From: Streptomyces tubercidicus
GTDB lineage: Bacteria; Actinomycetota; Actinomycetes; Streptomycetales; Streptomycetaceae
Assembly: GCF_027497495.1 (NCBI RefSeq)
Contig: NZ_CP114205.1
Coordinates: forward strand, 3,286,001-3,350,000
Length of the DNA: 64,000 nt
Direction of reading: 5' to 3'
This document shows positions 8,470-18,036 of the stretch, in pieces; position 1 is the stretch's first letter, and every line of letters begins with the position of its first letter. Under the pieces are notes generated by a model. The model ran no database searches, was not told where the DNA came from, and saw only the letters and a program-made list of their open reading frames with translations. The position numbers and the translations under genes are program-made.

Positions 8470-10974
8470 ATGACCGGTACACCCCGCACCCTCGCCGAGG
8501 AGCTCAGGACCCGCACCGACCGCGGGCTCGTCGGGCTGCTGCGGGCACGCCCCGACCTGCTCAATCCGGTGCCGGGCGATGTCACCCAGCTGGCGACCCG
8601 GGCCGGGACGCGGGCCTCGGTGGTCCGCGCCGTGGAGCGGCTCGACCGGTTCGTGCTGCAGACCGCCGAGGCGTTGGCGGTGGCGCCCGACCCGTGCCCG
8701 TACGACACGCTGGGCGCGCTGATGGGCGGCGACGGCGGGGACCCGGCGGTGGCCGCCGAGCTGCCCCGGGCGGTGGCGGAGCTGCGGGCGCAGGCGCTGG
8801 TGTGGGGCCCGGACGACCGGCTGCGGCTGGTGCGGACGGCCCGTGAGCTGCTCACGCCGAGCCCCTCGCACCCGTCGCCGACCGGCCTGGGCCCGACCGT
8901 CGCCGAGGCCATGGCCGGGATGTCGCCGGGGCGGCTCCAGGAGATCATCGCCGCGGCCGGGCTGCCCACCACCCACGACCCGGTCACCGCGGTCGCCGCG
9001 CTCACCGCGCTGTTCGCCGACCGGGCCGGGATGGCGGCGCTGCTCGACACCGCGCCCGCCGACTCCGTCGCCGTACTGGACAAGCTGCTGTGGGGCCCGC
9101 CGTACGGGGCGGTCACCGACCGCCCGGCCCCGCATCTGCAATGGCTGCTGGACCGGGGCCTGCTGATCCCGGCGGGTGCCCGGAATGTCGTACTGCCACG
9201 GGAAGCGGCGCTGCATCTGCGGGGCGGGCGCGCCCACCACACCCCCGAGCCGGTCCCGCCCGCGCTCTCCCCCGCCACCGAACGCGATCCACAGCTTGTG
9301 GACAACGCCGCCGCGAGCCAGGCGTTCACCGCGCTCGCGACTGTCGAGGAGCTGCTCAAGGAGTGGGACCTGGGCGGTCCCGCCGTCCTGCGCGCCGGCG
9401 GGATGAGCGTCCGCGACCTCAAGCGGACCGCCACCGCGCTGGACACCACCGAACAGCTCGCCGCCTTCTGGCTCGAACTCGCCTACGCGGCCGGACTGAT
9501 CGCCTCCGACGGCGAGGCCGACGAGCGGTTCGCGGCCACCCCCGCCGCCGAGGAGTGGCTCCAGCTGCCCGACCACGAGCGCTGGGCGGCGCTGGCGGCC
9601 GGCTGGCTCGCCGCGACCCGCGCCCCCGGGGTCGTCGGCACCGCCGATGCGAAGGGCCGCGCACTCGCCGCCCTCGGCCCGCATCTCGACCGCTCGCCCG
9701 CCCCCGAGGTCCGCCGCCGCGCCCTCGCCCTGCTCGCCTCGCTGCCGCCGGGCACCGCCGTACCGGCGGGCGCGGTGCTGGCCCGGCTGCGGTGGGAGCG
9801 GCCGCTGCGCAGCGGCGCACCGGCCACCGGCCCGATGACGGACGGCGGCGCCCCCGCCACACCCGGCCCCGGCCCCGCCGACGACCTCCGCTCGCGCCTC
9901 GCCCAATGGGCCCTGACCGAGGCCGAGTTGCTCGGCGTCACCGGCCGCGGCGCGCTCGCCACCCACGGCCGCACCCTGCTCGACACCCCGCCGGACAGCA
10001 CCGCCCCCACCGCCGCCGAAACCACCGCCGCCGCCACCCGCGCCGCCGCCCTGCTGGCCCCACTCCTCCCCGAACCCGTCGACCACGTCCTCCTCCAGGC
10101 CGACCTGACCGCCGTCGCGCCCGGCCCGCTGCGCCGCCCGCTCGCCGAGGCGCTCGGCGTCCTCGCCGACATCGAGTCCAAGGGCGGCGCGACGGTCTAC
10201 CGCTTCACCCCCGGCTCCGTACGCCGCGCCCTGGACGCCGGACGCTCCGCCGCCGAGCTGCAGGAGTTCCTGGCCGCCCACTCCCGCACCCCGGTCCCCC
10301 AGCCGCTCGGCTACCTCATCGACGACGTGGCCCGCAAACACGGGCAGCTGCGCATCGGGGCGGCCGCCGCCTATGTCCGCTGCGACGACGACGCGCTGCT
10401 CTCCGAGATCCTCGCGGACCGCCGCGCCGTCGCCCTCCGGCTGCGCCGGCTCGCCCCGACCGTGCTCGCCGCCCAGACCTCCCCCGACCAACTCCTCGAC
10501 GGCCTCCGGTCGATGGGCTACGCCCCGGCCGCCGAGTCCGCCGCCGGTGACGTCCTGATCGCCCGCGCCGACTCCTACCGGACCGCGCCGCGCACCGCCC
10601 CCGCCCCGGTCCCGGACGGCCCGCCGTCCCCCGACCCCACACTGCTCGCGGCGGCGGTGCGCGCCATCCGCGCCGGCGACCTCGCAGCCACCGCCGAACG
10701 CAAACCGGTCCAGACCCCCGCCCCGGCCCCCGGCGCCTTCCCCCGCACCACCTCCGCCGAGACCCTCGCCACGATGCAGGCCGCGGTGCTGACCAACTCC
10801 GCGCTCTGGATCGGCTATGTCAACGCCGACGGCGCCGCCAGCCAGCGCGTCATCGCCCCCGTAAGAGTCGAGGGCGGCTTCGTGACGGCCTACGACCACA
10901 CCTCCGACGAGGTCCGCACATACCCGCTGCACCGCATCACCGGCGTGGCGGAATTGGCGGACGATTCGGTCTGA
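8470..10974 (+). CDS. Helicase-associated (Helicase_C_3) protein
   Basis: 834 residues. It matches the actinobacterial family carrying the Helicase_C_3 domain (PF13625), here near residues 420-560, and lacks Walker motifs. It is the counterpart of mycobacterial Rv0862c, which sits next to the XPB helicase Rv0861c; an XPB homologue follows here about 1 kb downstream. It probably partners that helicase in DNA repair, by inference. A TAACGT box ends 7 nt before the ATG and no ribosome binding site is seen, suggesting a leaderless mRNA. Confidence 0.8.
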   Translation: MTGTPRTLAEELRTRTDRGLVGLLRARPDLLNPVPGDVTQLATRAGTRASVVRAVERLDRFVLQTAEALAVAPDPCPYDTLGALMGGDGGDPAVAAELPRAVAELRAQALVWGPDDRLRLVRTARELLTPSPSHPSPTGLGPTVAEAMAGMSPGRLQEIIAAAGLPTTHDPVTAVAALTALFADRAGMAALLDTAPADSVAVLDKLLWGPPYGAVTDRPAPHLQWLLDRGLLIPAGARNVVLPREAALHLRGGRAHHTPEPVPPALSPATERDPQLVDNAAASQAFTALATVEELLKEWDLGGPAVLRAGGMSVRDLKRTATALDTTEQLAAFWLELAYAAGLIASDGEADERFAATPAAEEWLQLPDHERWAALAAGWLAATRAPGVVGTADAKGRALAALGPHLDRSPAPEVRRRALALLASLPPGTAVPAGAVLARLRWERPLRSGAPATGPMTDGGAPATPGPGPADDLRSRLAQWALTEAELLGVTGRGALATHGRTLLDTPPDSTAPTAAETTAAATRAAALLAPLLPEPVDHVLLQADLTAVAPGPLRRPLAEALGVLADIESKGGATVYRFTPGSVRRALDAGRSAAELQEFLAAHSRTPVPQPLGYLIDDVARKHGQLRIGAAAAYVRCDDDALLSEILADRRAVALRLRRLAPTVLAAQTSPDQLLDGLRSMGYAPAAESAAGDVLIARADSYRTAPRTAPAPVPDGPPSPDPTLLAAAVRAIRAGDLAATAERKPVQTPAPAPGAFPRTTSAETLATMQAAVLTNSALWIGYVNADGAASQRVIAPVRVEGGFVTAYDHTSDEVRTYPLHRITGVAELADDSV

Positions 10975-10995
10975 GGAGGGCCGCGGAGTGGCGTG

Positions 10996-11034
10996 CCGGT
11001 GCCCGGCCGCCCCTTCCGGACGGCCGGGCACCGG
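10996..11034. terminator. Bidirectional terminator hairpin
   Basis: Perfect 14-bp arms (10996-11009 and 11021-11034) with an 11-nt loop, between the stop of the rightward helicase-associated gene and the stop of the leftward M15 peptidase frame. Confidence 0.7.
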
Positions 11035-11061
11035 CGGGAGTTCAGGCGCTCCGCGGCCGGA

Positions 11062-11350
11062 TCAGCGGGGCCAGCCGCAGTGGACATGGGTGGCGTGTCC
11101 GGCGCTCCCCGGCCCGAGAACCTCTGTGGCGCCCAGCTTCTTGCAGGCGGCCATCAGATTCCGGTGCGGGGCGCCGCTGCCGACATGGCGGCCGTTGATG
11201 TGGTTGATGTCGAAGGCGACCCCGGCGTAGTGCCGGGAGCGGCTGCTGTGGTCGCCGCCGACGATCTCGGAGACCGCGATCCGGAAGCCGTACTGGGTCC
11301 GCAGCTTCAGCATCCCGTTGAGCATCCGGGTGTCCAGGGTGACCCGGCGG
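11062..11350 (-). pseudogene. M15-type D-Ala-D-Ala carboxypeptidase domain, N-terminally truncated
   Basis: The last ~95 residues of this frame form a clear VanY/M15-like zinc peptidase domain: the SRHYAGVAFDINHING segment supplies His and Asp ligands and HATHVHCGWPR the HxH. Family members normally have a signal peptide and often peptidoglycan-binding repeats before it. Here the frame upstream of the RRVTLDTRML stretch is merely antisense to a rightward peptidoglycan-binding frame, and no signal peptide or credible start is visible. The frame stays open to 11616. It could be a remnant, or a real gene whose start I cannot place. Confidence 0.6.
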
Positions 11351-11892
11351 TTCGGCCGGTCGCCCTCGGCGGCGGTATCGGCCTCGGCTGGAGCGCGCTC
11401 GCGCACCGCACCGGCCCGGACGGTCCGCCGGTCGCCGCCGCGACCGCCCCGGCGGGCCCCGCGGCCTCCGGCTGGCCGCTGGCCCGCAAGGGCGATCTGC
11501 TGTGGAAGGCCCGCACCGTCCAGTACCTGCTCCGGGCCCATGGCCATGCCGTCGACGCCGACGGGATCTTCGGGCCGGAGACGGCGGCCGCGGTGAAGGC
11601 GTTCCAGGCCGCCCATGGTCTGCTCGCGGACGGCAAGGTCGGCCCGCGGACCTGGTCACATCTGGTCATCCGGCTCGATCCCCAGCACGCCCCCGAGCCG
11701 GCGGTGACGGCCCTCCAGTACCTGCTCGACAACACCGGCACCGCCACCGACATCACCGGGATCTTCACCCCCGCCACCACCCGCTGCCTCGAAGCCTTCC
11801 AGCACGACCGGGCCCTCCCCGTGACGGGCGTCGCCGACCGCGCCACCTGGCAGGCCCTGCTCGCCGCACAGGAGCCTGCCCGCCGTCCCTGA
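11339..11892 (+). CDS. Exported peptidoglycan-binding protein with two PG_binding_1 repeats; start unresolved
   Basis: The frame ending at 11892 encodes a hydrophobic segment (VALGGGIGLGWSALA) followed by two PG_binding_1 repeats: LLWKARTVQYLL to FGPETAAAVKAFQAAHGL, then AVTALQYLL to TRCLEAFQHDRALPV. Such repeats anchor wall hydrolases to peptidoglycan. There is no in-frame start just before the hydrophobic segment. The nearest plausible start, GTG 11339 (VTRRFGR), is in another frame, so a frameshift or assembly error is possible. The upstream DNA encodes the M15 peptidase on the other strand. Confidence 0.55.
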
Positions 11893-12033
11893 CGGCCGCT
11901 GCGCCGATGCGGCACACTGGACGTTTGGCCGTATCTGCGGTCGATGTCTGCGGCCGAGGTCCGCGGTCGTGATCAACGGCCGGGGCCTGCGGCCGGTCCC
12001 GGCGGCCGTCGGCGGAAGCGAAAGGCGAGGCGT

Positions 12034-13686
12034 GTGAACGGACCCCTCATCGTCCAGAGCGACAAGACGCTGCTCCTGGAGGTGGACCATGAGCTGGCGG
12101 ACGCCTGCCGGCGGGCCATCGCGCCCTTTGCCGAGCTGGAGCGGGCGCCGGAGCACATCCATACGTACCGGGTGACGCCGCTGGGACTGTGGAACGCGCG
12201 GGCCGCCGGGCACGACGCCGAGCAGGTCGTGGACGCGCTGGTGCAGTTCTCGCGGTATCCGGTGCCGCATGCGCTGCTCGTCGACATCGCCGAGACGATG
12301 TCGCGCTACGGGCGGCTGACGCTGGTCAAGGACCCCGCGCACGGTCTGGTGCTGACCACCACCGACCGTCCGGTGCTGGAGGAGATCCTCCGGTCGAAGA
12401 AGGTGCAGCCGCTGGTCGGGGCGCGGCTGGACCCGGACTCGGTCGTGGTGCACCCGTCGGAGCGCGGGCAGATCAAGCAGACGCTGCTGAAGCTGGGCTG
12501 GCCCGCCGAAGACCTGGCCGGCTACGTGGACGGCGAGGCGCATCCGATCGAGCTGGACGAGAACGGCTGGGCGCTGCGGCCGTACCAGCAGCAGGCCGTG
12601 GAGGGCTTCTGGCACGGCGGCTCGGGGGTGGTCGTGCTGCCGTGCGGCGCGGGCAAGACGCTGGTCGGGGCGGGCGCGATGGCGCAGGCCAAGGCGACCA
12701 CGCTGATCCTGGTGACGAACACGGTCTCGGCCCGGCAGTGGAAGCACGAGCTGGTGAAGCGGACCTCGCTCACCGAGGAAGAAATCGGCGAGTACAGCGG
12801 GACGCGGAAGGAGATCCGGCCGGTCACCATCGCCACGTACCAGGTGCTGACGACCAAGCGGAAGGGCGTCTACCCGCATCTGGAGCTGTTCGACTCCCGG
12901 GACTGGGGCCTGATCGTCTACGACGAGGTGCATCTGCTGCCCGCCCCGGTCTTCAAGTTCACCGCCGATCTGCAGGCCCGGCGGCGGCTGGGGCTGACCG
13001 CGACGCTGGTCCGCGAGGACGGCCGGGAGTCGGATGTCTTCTCGCTGATCGGGCCCAAGCGGTTCGACGCCCCGTGGAAGGAGATCGAGGCACAGGGCTA
13101 TATCGCCCCCGCGGACTGTGTCGAGGTCCGGGTCAATCTGACCGAATCGGAGCGGCTGGCGTATGCCACGGCCGAGACCGAGGAGAAGTACCGCTTCTGC
13201 GCCACCACGGCCAGCAAGCAGTATGTGACCGAGGCACTGGTGCGCCGCCACCAGGGCGAGCAGACGCTGGTCATCGGGCAGTACATCGACCAGCTGGACG
13301 AGCTCGGTGAGCATCTGGACGCACCGGTGATCAAGGGCGAGACCACCAACGCCCAGCGCGAGAAGCTCTTCGACGCCTTCCGTGCGGGCGAGCTCTCGGT
13401 GCTGGTGGTCTCCAAGGTCGCGAACTTCTCCGTCGACCTTCCGGAGGCGACGGTCGCGATCCAGGTGTCCGGCACCTTCGGCTCCCGCCAGGAGGAGGCC
13501 CAGCGACTGGGCCGGGTACTGCGGCCCAAGGCCGACGGGCACGAGGCCCGGTTCTACTCGGTCGTCGCGCGCGACACCATCGACCAGGACTTCGCGGCCC
13601 ACCGCCAGCGCTTCCTGGCCGAGCAGGGCTATGCCTACCGGATCGTGGACGCGGACGAGCTGCTGGCGGCGGACGAGGACGTCTGA
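12034..13686 (+). CDS. XPB/ERCC3-like DNA helicase
   Basis: A 550-residue superfamily 2 helicase. An N-terminal XPB-type damage-recognition region is followed by helicase domain 1 with Walker A (LPCGAGKT, residues ~202-209) and DEVH at 297-300. Helicase domain 2 carries the QEEAQRLGRVLRPK motif VI. Bacterial XPB (mycobacterial Rv0861c) is a 3'-to-5' ATP-dependent helicase linked to DNA repair. GTG 12034 is preferred: AGGCGAGG precedes it and homology begins at MNGPLIVQSD. The frame is open to 11944. Confidence 0.92.
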   Translation: MNGPLIVQSDKTLLLEVDHELADACRRAIAPFAELERAPEHIHTYRVTPLGLWNARAAGHDAEQVVDALVQFSRYPVPHALLVDIAETMSRYGRLTLVKDPAHGLVLTTTDRPVLEEILRSKKVQPLVGARLDPDSVVVHPSERGQIKQTLLKLGWPAEDLAGYVDGEAHPIELDENGWALRPYQQQAVEGFWHGGSGVVVLPCGAGKTLVGAGAMAQAKATTLILVTNTVSARQWKHELVKRTSLTEEEIGEYSGTRKEIRPVTIATYQVLTTKRKGVYPHLELFDSRDWGLIVYDEVHLLPAPVFKFTADLQARRRLGLTATLVREDGRESDVFSLIGPKRFDAPWKEIEAQGYIAPADCVEVRVNLTESERLAYATAETEEKYRFCATTASKQYVTEALVRRHQGEQTLVIGQYIDQLDELGEHLDAPVIKGETTNAQREKLFDAFRAGELSVLVVSKVANFSVDLPEATVAIQVSGTFGSRQEEAQRLGRVLRPKADGHEARFYSVVARDTIDQDFAAHRQRFLAEQGYAYRIVDADELLAADEDV

Positions 13687-13705
13687 GCCGGGGAAGCCGC
13701 CGGGC

Positions 13706-14980
13706 TCAGAAGGCCGGGGCCCGGCCGGCCGGCTCCGGTGCGGTGCGCGGCGCCGGCACGCCGGAGCCTGCCGGAGCCACCAGCGGCTTCCGGGTCCACC
13801 AGACCACCGCCGCCAGCAGCGCCAGCCCCAGCAGGGGATACGGCGACGCCAACGGCTGCTGCCACCAGGCGACCCGCAGATCGAGGTCGCCGCTGTGCGG
13901 GACGATCCACATCGTGCGGGCGGTGAAGGCGAGGGTGACGGCGGCCAGCAGCGCCCTGCGCCACGGGATGCGCCGGGTGTGGGCGGCGAGCGCCACGAGC
14001 AGGGGCACACACCAGACCCAGTGGTGGGACCAGCTGATCGGCGAGACCAGCAGCGCCGTGACGGCCGTACACAGCACGCCCCAGCTGTCCAGGCCGCGGC
14101 GCAGATAGACCCGGCGGGCGGCCCAGAGCCCGGCCGCCGCGACCAGCAGTGCGGGCACCGCCCAGAGCAGACCGGGCTCGGGCTCGTGCAGCACCCGCGT
14201 GATCAGGCCCTGGAGGGACTGGTTGTCGACGATCCAGACCTTGCCGACCCGGCCGGTCTCGTACATCCGCCGGGTCCAGAACTCGATGCTGGCATCGGGC
14301 AGGACCAGCCAGCCCAGCAGTACGGAGACCAGGAATCCGGCGAGCGCGGCACCGGCGGCCTTCACCCGGCCGGTGACGAGCAGGTAGACGGCGAAGATCG
14401 CCGGGGTGAGCTTGATCCCGGCCGCGATACCGGTGGCGAAGCCCTTGAAGCGGGCGCCGTCCGGGCGGGAGAGGTCCCACAGGACCAGGCAGGTCAGCGC
14501 GAGGTTGATCTGCCCGAAGACGAAGGTCTGGAAGACCGGCTCCAGCCAGAGGCCGAGCGCGGTGGCGGCCAGCAGGACGGGCACGGTGTGCGCGGCCCTG
14601 CGCAGACCGGCGGCCTTGCAGGACAGATGGATCAGCAGCGCGAGGAGCGCCGCGTTGACGAGTACGCAGACGACCTTGAGCGTGCCGAGCGAGAGCCAGG
14701 TGGTCGGTATGAACAGCAGCGCGGCGAAGGGCGGGTAAGTGGCCGGAAGGTGCCACTTGGTGACCGTGAAGCCGTACAGATCACCGCCGGTGGCGGCGGC
14801 AGCACCCTCGGCACGGTAGACCGCTATATCGGACATCGGCAGCGGCTGGACCTGGTAGAGCACCCAGAGTCCGGCGAAGGACGCCAGGAGCAGCGCCGTG
14901 GCGAGCGCCAGCCGGCCAGGATGGGCGACACTCTGCGCCCAGGTCCGTCTCCATGTCCACGTCGCCTCGGCGGCAGACAC
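13706..14980 (-). CDS. GT87 polyprenyl-phosphate-mannose-dependent mannosyltransferase
   Basis: 424 residues with about ten hydrophobic helices. The early extracellular loop (MSDIAVYRAEGAA, then LYGFT and ATYPPFAAL) carries the acidic residues and YPPF motif typical of GT-C family 87 enzymes, which transfer mannose from polyprenyl-phosphate-mannose to lipoglycans or other cell-envelope acceptors. The acceptor is unknown here. Convergent with the XPB gene, only 19 nt away. Confidence 0.85.
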   Translation of the reverse strand: MSAAEATWTWRRTWAQSVAHPGRLALATALLLASFAGLWVLYQVQPLPMSDIAVYRAEGAAAATGGDLYGFTVTKWHLPATYPPFAALLFIPTTWLSLGTLKVVCVLVNAALLALLIHLSCKAAGLRRAAHTVPVLLAATALGLWLEPVFQTFVFGQINLALTCLVLWDLSRPDGARFKGFATGIAAGIKLTPAIFAVYLLVTGRVKAAGAALAGFLVSVLLGWLVLPDASIEFWTRRMYETGRVGKVWIVDNQSLQGLITRVLHEPEPGLLWAVPALLVAAAGLWAARRVYLRRGLDSWGVLCTAVTALLVSPISWSHHWVWCVPLLVALAAHTRRIPWRRALLAAVTLAFTARTMWIVPHSGDLDLRVAWWQQPLASPYPLLGLALLAAVVWWTRKPLVAPAGSGVPAPRTAPEPAGRAPAF

Positions 14981-15131
14981 CCGCTGACTCCTCCCCGTTG
15001 CCCTGAGCTCGCCTACCGCGGCGACGCTAGCGGATCCGGGCCGACCGGCCGTTACGGTTTCCGGTCAACCGGATGTCGACGCGGGGGCGGCTGCTCGCGC
15101 CCGATCGCGCGTGTGGTGTGCGTGTTCTGTA

Positions 15132-15179
15132 GGTGCATCTGTCTGTCGGTGCATCTGTCTGTCGGTGCGCCTGCCTGTA
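15132..15179. repeat. Three 16-bp tandem repeats
   Basis: Two exact copies of GGTGCATCTGTCTGTC and one diverged copy; diverged half-units continue to ~15205 on both strands. They lie in the gap between the GT87 gene start and the small gene at 15314, and no gene is seen here. Confidence 0.85.
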
Positions 15180-15313
15180 GATGCACCTGTATGCATCTGT
15201 GCGTACCTGGTCGGTACGTGTGTGATGCGGCCTGCTGACCGTATTGTGCGCGGTGCGTGCGGACAGGGTCGGCCGGGGCACGCGCTCGGCTACATCTGGC
15301 GGTGCCGGGGGAA

Positions 15314-15523
15314 TCAGTCGTTCGCGTACTCGCCCATGACGACGACGCTGAAGGCGGCGGTGGCGAAGACCTTGATCGCACGGAGGGCGTTGCCCACCAC
15401 ATAGCGGTGCTCGTGGCGGGCCGCCGTACCGGGCCCGGGGTCGTTGCCGAGGGCTGTGGCGCCCTTGACCGGCTGGAGGGAGACGGGGTGGACAGAACCT
15501 GGGGGAATCGCTGCGCTGCTCAT
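15314..15523 (-). CDS. Small conserved hypothetical protein
   Basis: 69 residues from ATG 15523 (MSSAAIPPGSVHPVSL). A hydrophobic C-terminal segment (IKVFATAAFSVVVMG) may be a single membrane anchor. GGAG is close upstream of the ATG. No family recognised. The coding pattern is good for its length, and small proteins of this type sit beside helD in streptomycetes, from memory. Confidence 0.5.
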   Translation of the reverse strand: MSSAAIPPGSVHPVSLQPVKGATALGNDPGPGTAARHEHRYVVGNALRAIKVFATAAFSVVVMGEYAND

Positions 15524-15662
15524 GACTCCATGATGGAATTCACGCGATTGGAGCACATCGGTCCATAGGTCCATCCCTGAGGGCCCGGCGTCCATCTCCA
15601 GACGCACCCCACCCCCTACGGAAGACCTATGGCCCCCGTCGCCCGAGGCCGCCGTAAATCCG

Positions 15663-15692
15663 TTGGCGCGGTCCGGAGCCGCTGACTACAAT
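15663..15692 (+). promoter_or_regulatory. HrdB-like promoter upstream of helD
   Basis: TTGGCG (15663-15668), an 18-nt spacer and TACAAT (15687-15692), close to the housekeeping consensus TTGACN-N18-TANNNT. Transcription would start near 15699, leaving ~170 nt of leader. The gap 15524-15869 contains no further gene, and I see no rifamycin-associated inverted repeat of the kind that precedes helR genes. Confidence 0.5.
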
Positions 15693-15869
15693 CGCGCGTC
15701 TGCCTGCCTCCCGTAGAGGAGTGCCGCCGACCGGTCGGAAACCGGGCGGCCCTTCGCTTCACGCCGCTGACCCGCGCACGCTTGACCAGCGCTGCGCACC
15801 GACTCCGGCCCGCCGCGCCCGCGCACACCGGCGCGCGCCCGCCGACGTACCCGCCACGGAGGCAACGCC

Positions 15870-17981
15870 GTGCCCTCGCACGCCCACCACCCGACGACGA
15901 CGGAACCGCGCACCGGAAGCGCCGGCCCCCAGCCGCCCTCCGACGACCCGCTCCACCGCGAACGGGCCCACCTCGCCGCCTCCCGCTCCGCCCTGCGCGC
16001 GATGCGGGCCGACGCCGAGGCGCTGAACATCAGCGATGTCGCCGCGAACTGGGTCAACGCCCAGGTCCTCCAGGGCGAGATCGACACCCGGATCAAGGCG
16101 CTCGCCGACCTCTCGCACACCCCGCTGTTCTTCGGCCGGCTCGACTATCTCCACGCGCCGGGCCTCGAACTCGCCGAGGGAGCCACGGGGGAGAACTTCT
16201 ACATCGGGCGGCGGCATGTCCACGACGCCGAGGGCGACCCGATGGTCATCGACTGGCGCGCGCCCGTCTCCCAGCCGTTCTACCGGGCCTCCAAGAAGGA
16301 CCCGATGGACCTCAAGCTGCGCCGCCGCTTCGGTTACACGGCCGGTGAGCTGACCGCCTACGAGGACGAGCACCTCACCGACCCGACCGAGGCCGCGCGG
16401 ACCAGCGCCCTGCTCCAGTCGGAGATCGAGCGTCCGCGCGTCGGCCCCATGCGGGACATCGTCGCCACCATCCAGCCGGAGCAGGACGAGATCGTGCGTG
16501 CCGGCATCGGCGGCTCGGTCTGTGTCCAGGGGGCGCCGGGCACCGGAAAGACGGCGGTCGGGCTGCACCGGGTCGCGTATCTGCTCTACGCCCACCGGGA
16601 GCGGCTGGCCCGCTCCGGCACCCTCGTCATCGGCCCGAACCGCTCCTTCCTGCACTACATCGAGCAGGTGCTGCCGGCCCTCGGCGAACTGGAGGTCAAG
16701 CAGGCCACGGTCGACGACCTGGTCGGCCATGTGGAGGTAAGCGGCACGGACGAGGCGGCCGCCGCGACGGTCAAGGGCGATGCGCGGATGGCGGAGGTGC
16801 TGCGGCGGGCGGTCCGCTCACACCTCACCATGCCGCAGGAGCCCTGTGTGGTCGTCCGCGGCTCCCGCCGCTGGCGCGTACCGGCCTATGAACTCGAAGA
16901 GATCGTCCAGGAGTTGCGGGACCGGGACATCCGCTACGGCGCGGCCCGGGAGGCGCTGCCACAGCGGATCGCCCATGCCGTGCTGGTCCGTATGGAGCAG
17001 GCGGGCGAGGCCCCGGACGACCGGGTGCAGGACGCGGTCGCCCGTAACGCCGCCGTGAAAGCCGCGGTCAAGGAGGTCTGGCCGCCGGTCGACCCGGCAA
17101 AGCTGGTGCTGCGGCTGCTGGGCGACGCGGAGTTCCTCGCCGAGCAGGCCGAGGGGATTCTGACCCCCGAGGAGCAGAAGACGATCCTGTGGACCAAACC
17201 GGTCCGCAGCGTGAAGAGCGCCAAGTGGTCGTCCGCGGATGCCGTGTTGATCGATGAGGCGATGGATCTGATCGCGCGCACACCGTCGCTCGGCCATGTG
17301 GTCCTCGACGAGGCCCAGGACCTCTCCCCCATGCAGTACCGCGCGGTCGGCCGCCGGTGCACCACCGGCTCCGCGACCATCCTCGGCGATATCGCCCAGG
17401 GCACCACCCCCTGGGCGACCAACACCTGGGAGGAGGCACTGACCCACCTGGGCAAGCCCGGTTCGGCCGTCGAGGAACTCACCCAGGGCTTCCGCGTGCC
17501 GCGTGAGGTCATCGCCTATGCGTCCCGATTGCTGCCCGCCATCGCCCCCGACCTGACGGAGGCCACCTCGATCCGTGAGTCCGCGGGCGACTTCGCGATC
17601 CGTACGGCCGAGCCCGCCGAACTGACCGCCGCCACCCTCACGGCCTGCGACGACGCGCTGACAAAGGAGGGCTCGATCGGACTGATCGCCGCGGAGTCCC
17701 GGATTCCGGAGCTGCGCACGGCCCTGGAGGCAGCGGGCGTGCCCTGTCTGGCTCCCGGCGAGGAGACCTCACCCGAGGCCCGGCTGACACTCGTCCCCGC
17801 CACCCTGGCCAAGGGCCTGGAGTACGACTACGTGGTCCTGGACGAGCCCGCCGCGATCGTCGACGGCGAACCGGACGAACGGACCGGGCTGCGCCGCCTG
17901 TATGTCTGCCTGACCCGGGCGGTGTCCGGTCTGACGGTGGTACATGCGGCGGGACTGCCGGAGCAATTGGGCGAGGGCTGA
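15870..17981 (+). CDS. helD: HelD-family RNA polymerase recycling helicase
   Basis: 703-residue UvrD/SF1-like ATPase. A predicted N-terminal coiled coil (residues ~28-80) can reach into the RNA polymerase secondary channel. Walker A is QGAPGTGKT (221-228) and Walker B VVLDEAQDLSPMQ, and the C-terminal half carries the KGLEYDYVVLDE and RRLYVCLTRA motifs. HelD proteins release stalled RNA polymerase from DNA; the Streptomyces homologue HelR gives rifamycin tolerance. GTG 15870 has GGAGG 8 nt upstream. This copy lacks a rifamycin element, so it is more likely the housekeeping form. Confidence 0.88.
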   Translation: MPSHAHHPTTTEPRTGSAGPQPPSDDPLHRERAHLAASRSALRAMRADAEALNISDVAANWVNAQVLQGEIDTRIKALADLSHTPLFFGRLDYLHAPGLELAEGATGENFYIGRRHVHDAEGDPMVIDWRAPVSQPFYRASKKDPMDLKLRRRFGYTAGELTAYEDEHLTDPTEAARTSALLQSEIERPRVGPMRDIVATIQPEQDEIVRAGIGGSVCVQGAPGTGKTAVGLHRVAYLLYAHRERLARSGTLVIGPNRSFLHYIEQVLPALGELEVKQATVDDLVGHVEVSGTDEAAAATVKGDARMAEVLRRAVRSHLTMPQEPCVVVRGSRRWRVPAYELEEIVQELRDRDIRYGAAREALPQRIAHAVLVRMEQAGEAPDDRVQDAVARNAAVKAAVKEVWPPVDPAKLVLRLLGDAEFLAEQAEGILTPEEQKTILWTKPVRSVKSAKWSSADAVLIDEAMDLIARTPSLGHVVLDEAQDLSPMQYRAVGRRCTTGSATILGDIAQGTTPWATNTWEEALTHLGKPGSAVEELTQGFRVPREVIAYASRLLPAIAPDLTEATSIRESAGDFAIRTAEPAELTAATLTACDDALTKEGSIGLIAAESRIPELRTALEAAGVPCLAPGEETSPEARLTLVPATLAKGLEYDYVVLDEPAAIVDGEPDERTGLRRLYVCLTRAVSGLTVVHAAGLPEQLGEG

Positions 17982-18036
17982 GGGGCGGGACGGGGCCGGG
18001 AGACGTCCCTCCCGTCCCTCCAGTCCCTCCAGTCCC

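Noticed and set aside
8317..11031. A 904-codon Gly/Arg-rich open frame on the minus strand
   Set aside because: It is fully antisense to the Helicase_C_3 gene, has low-complexity composition and matches no domain; it is a by-product of high GC.
15600..15870. Rifamycin-associated element before helD
   Set aside because: No 19-bp inverted repeat of that type found by eye; only a housekeeping-like promoter is visible.
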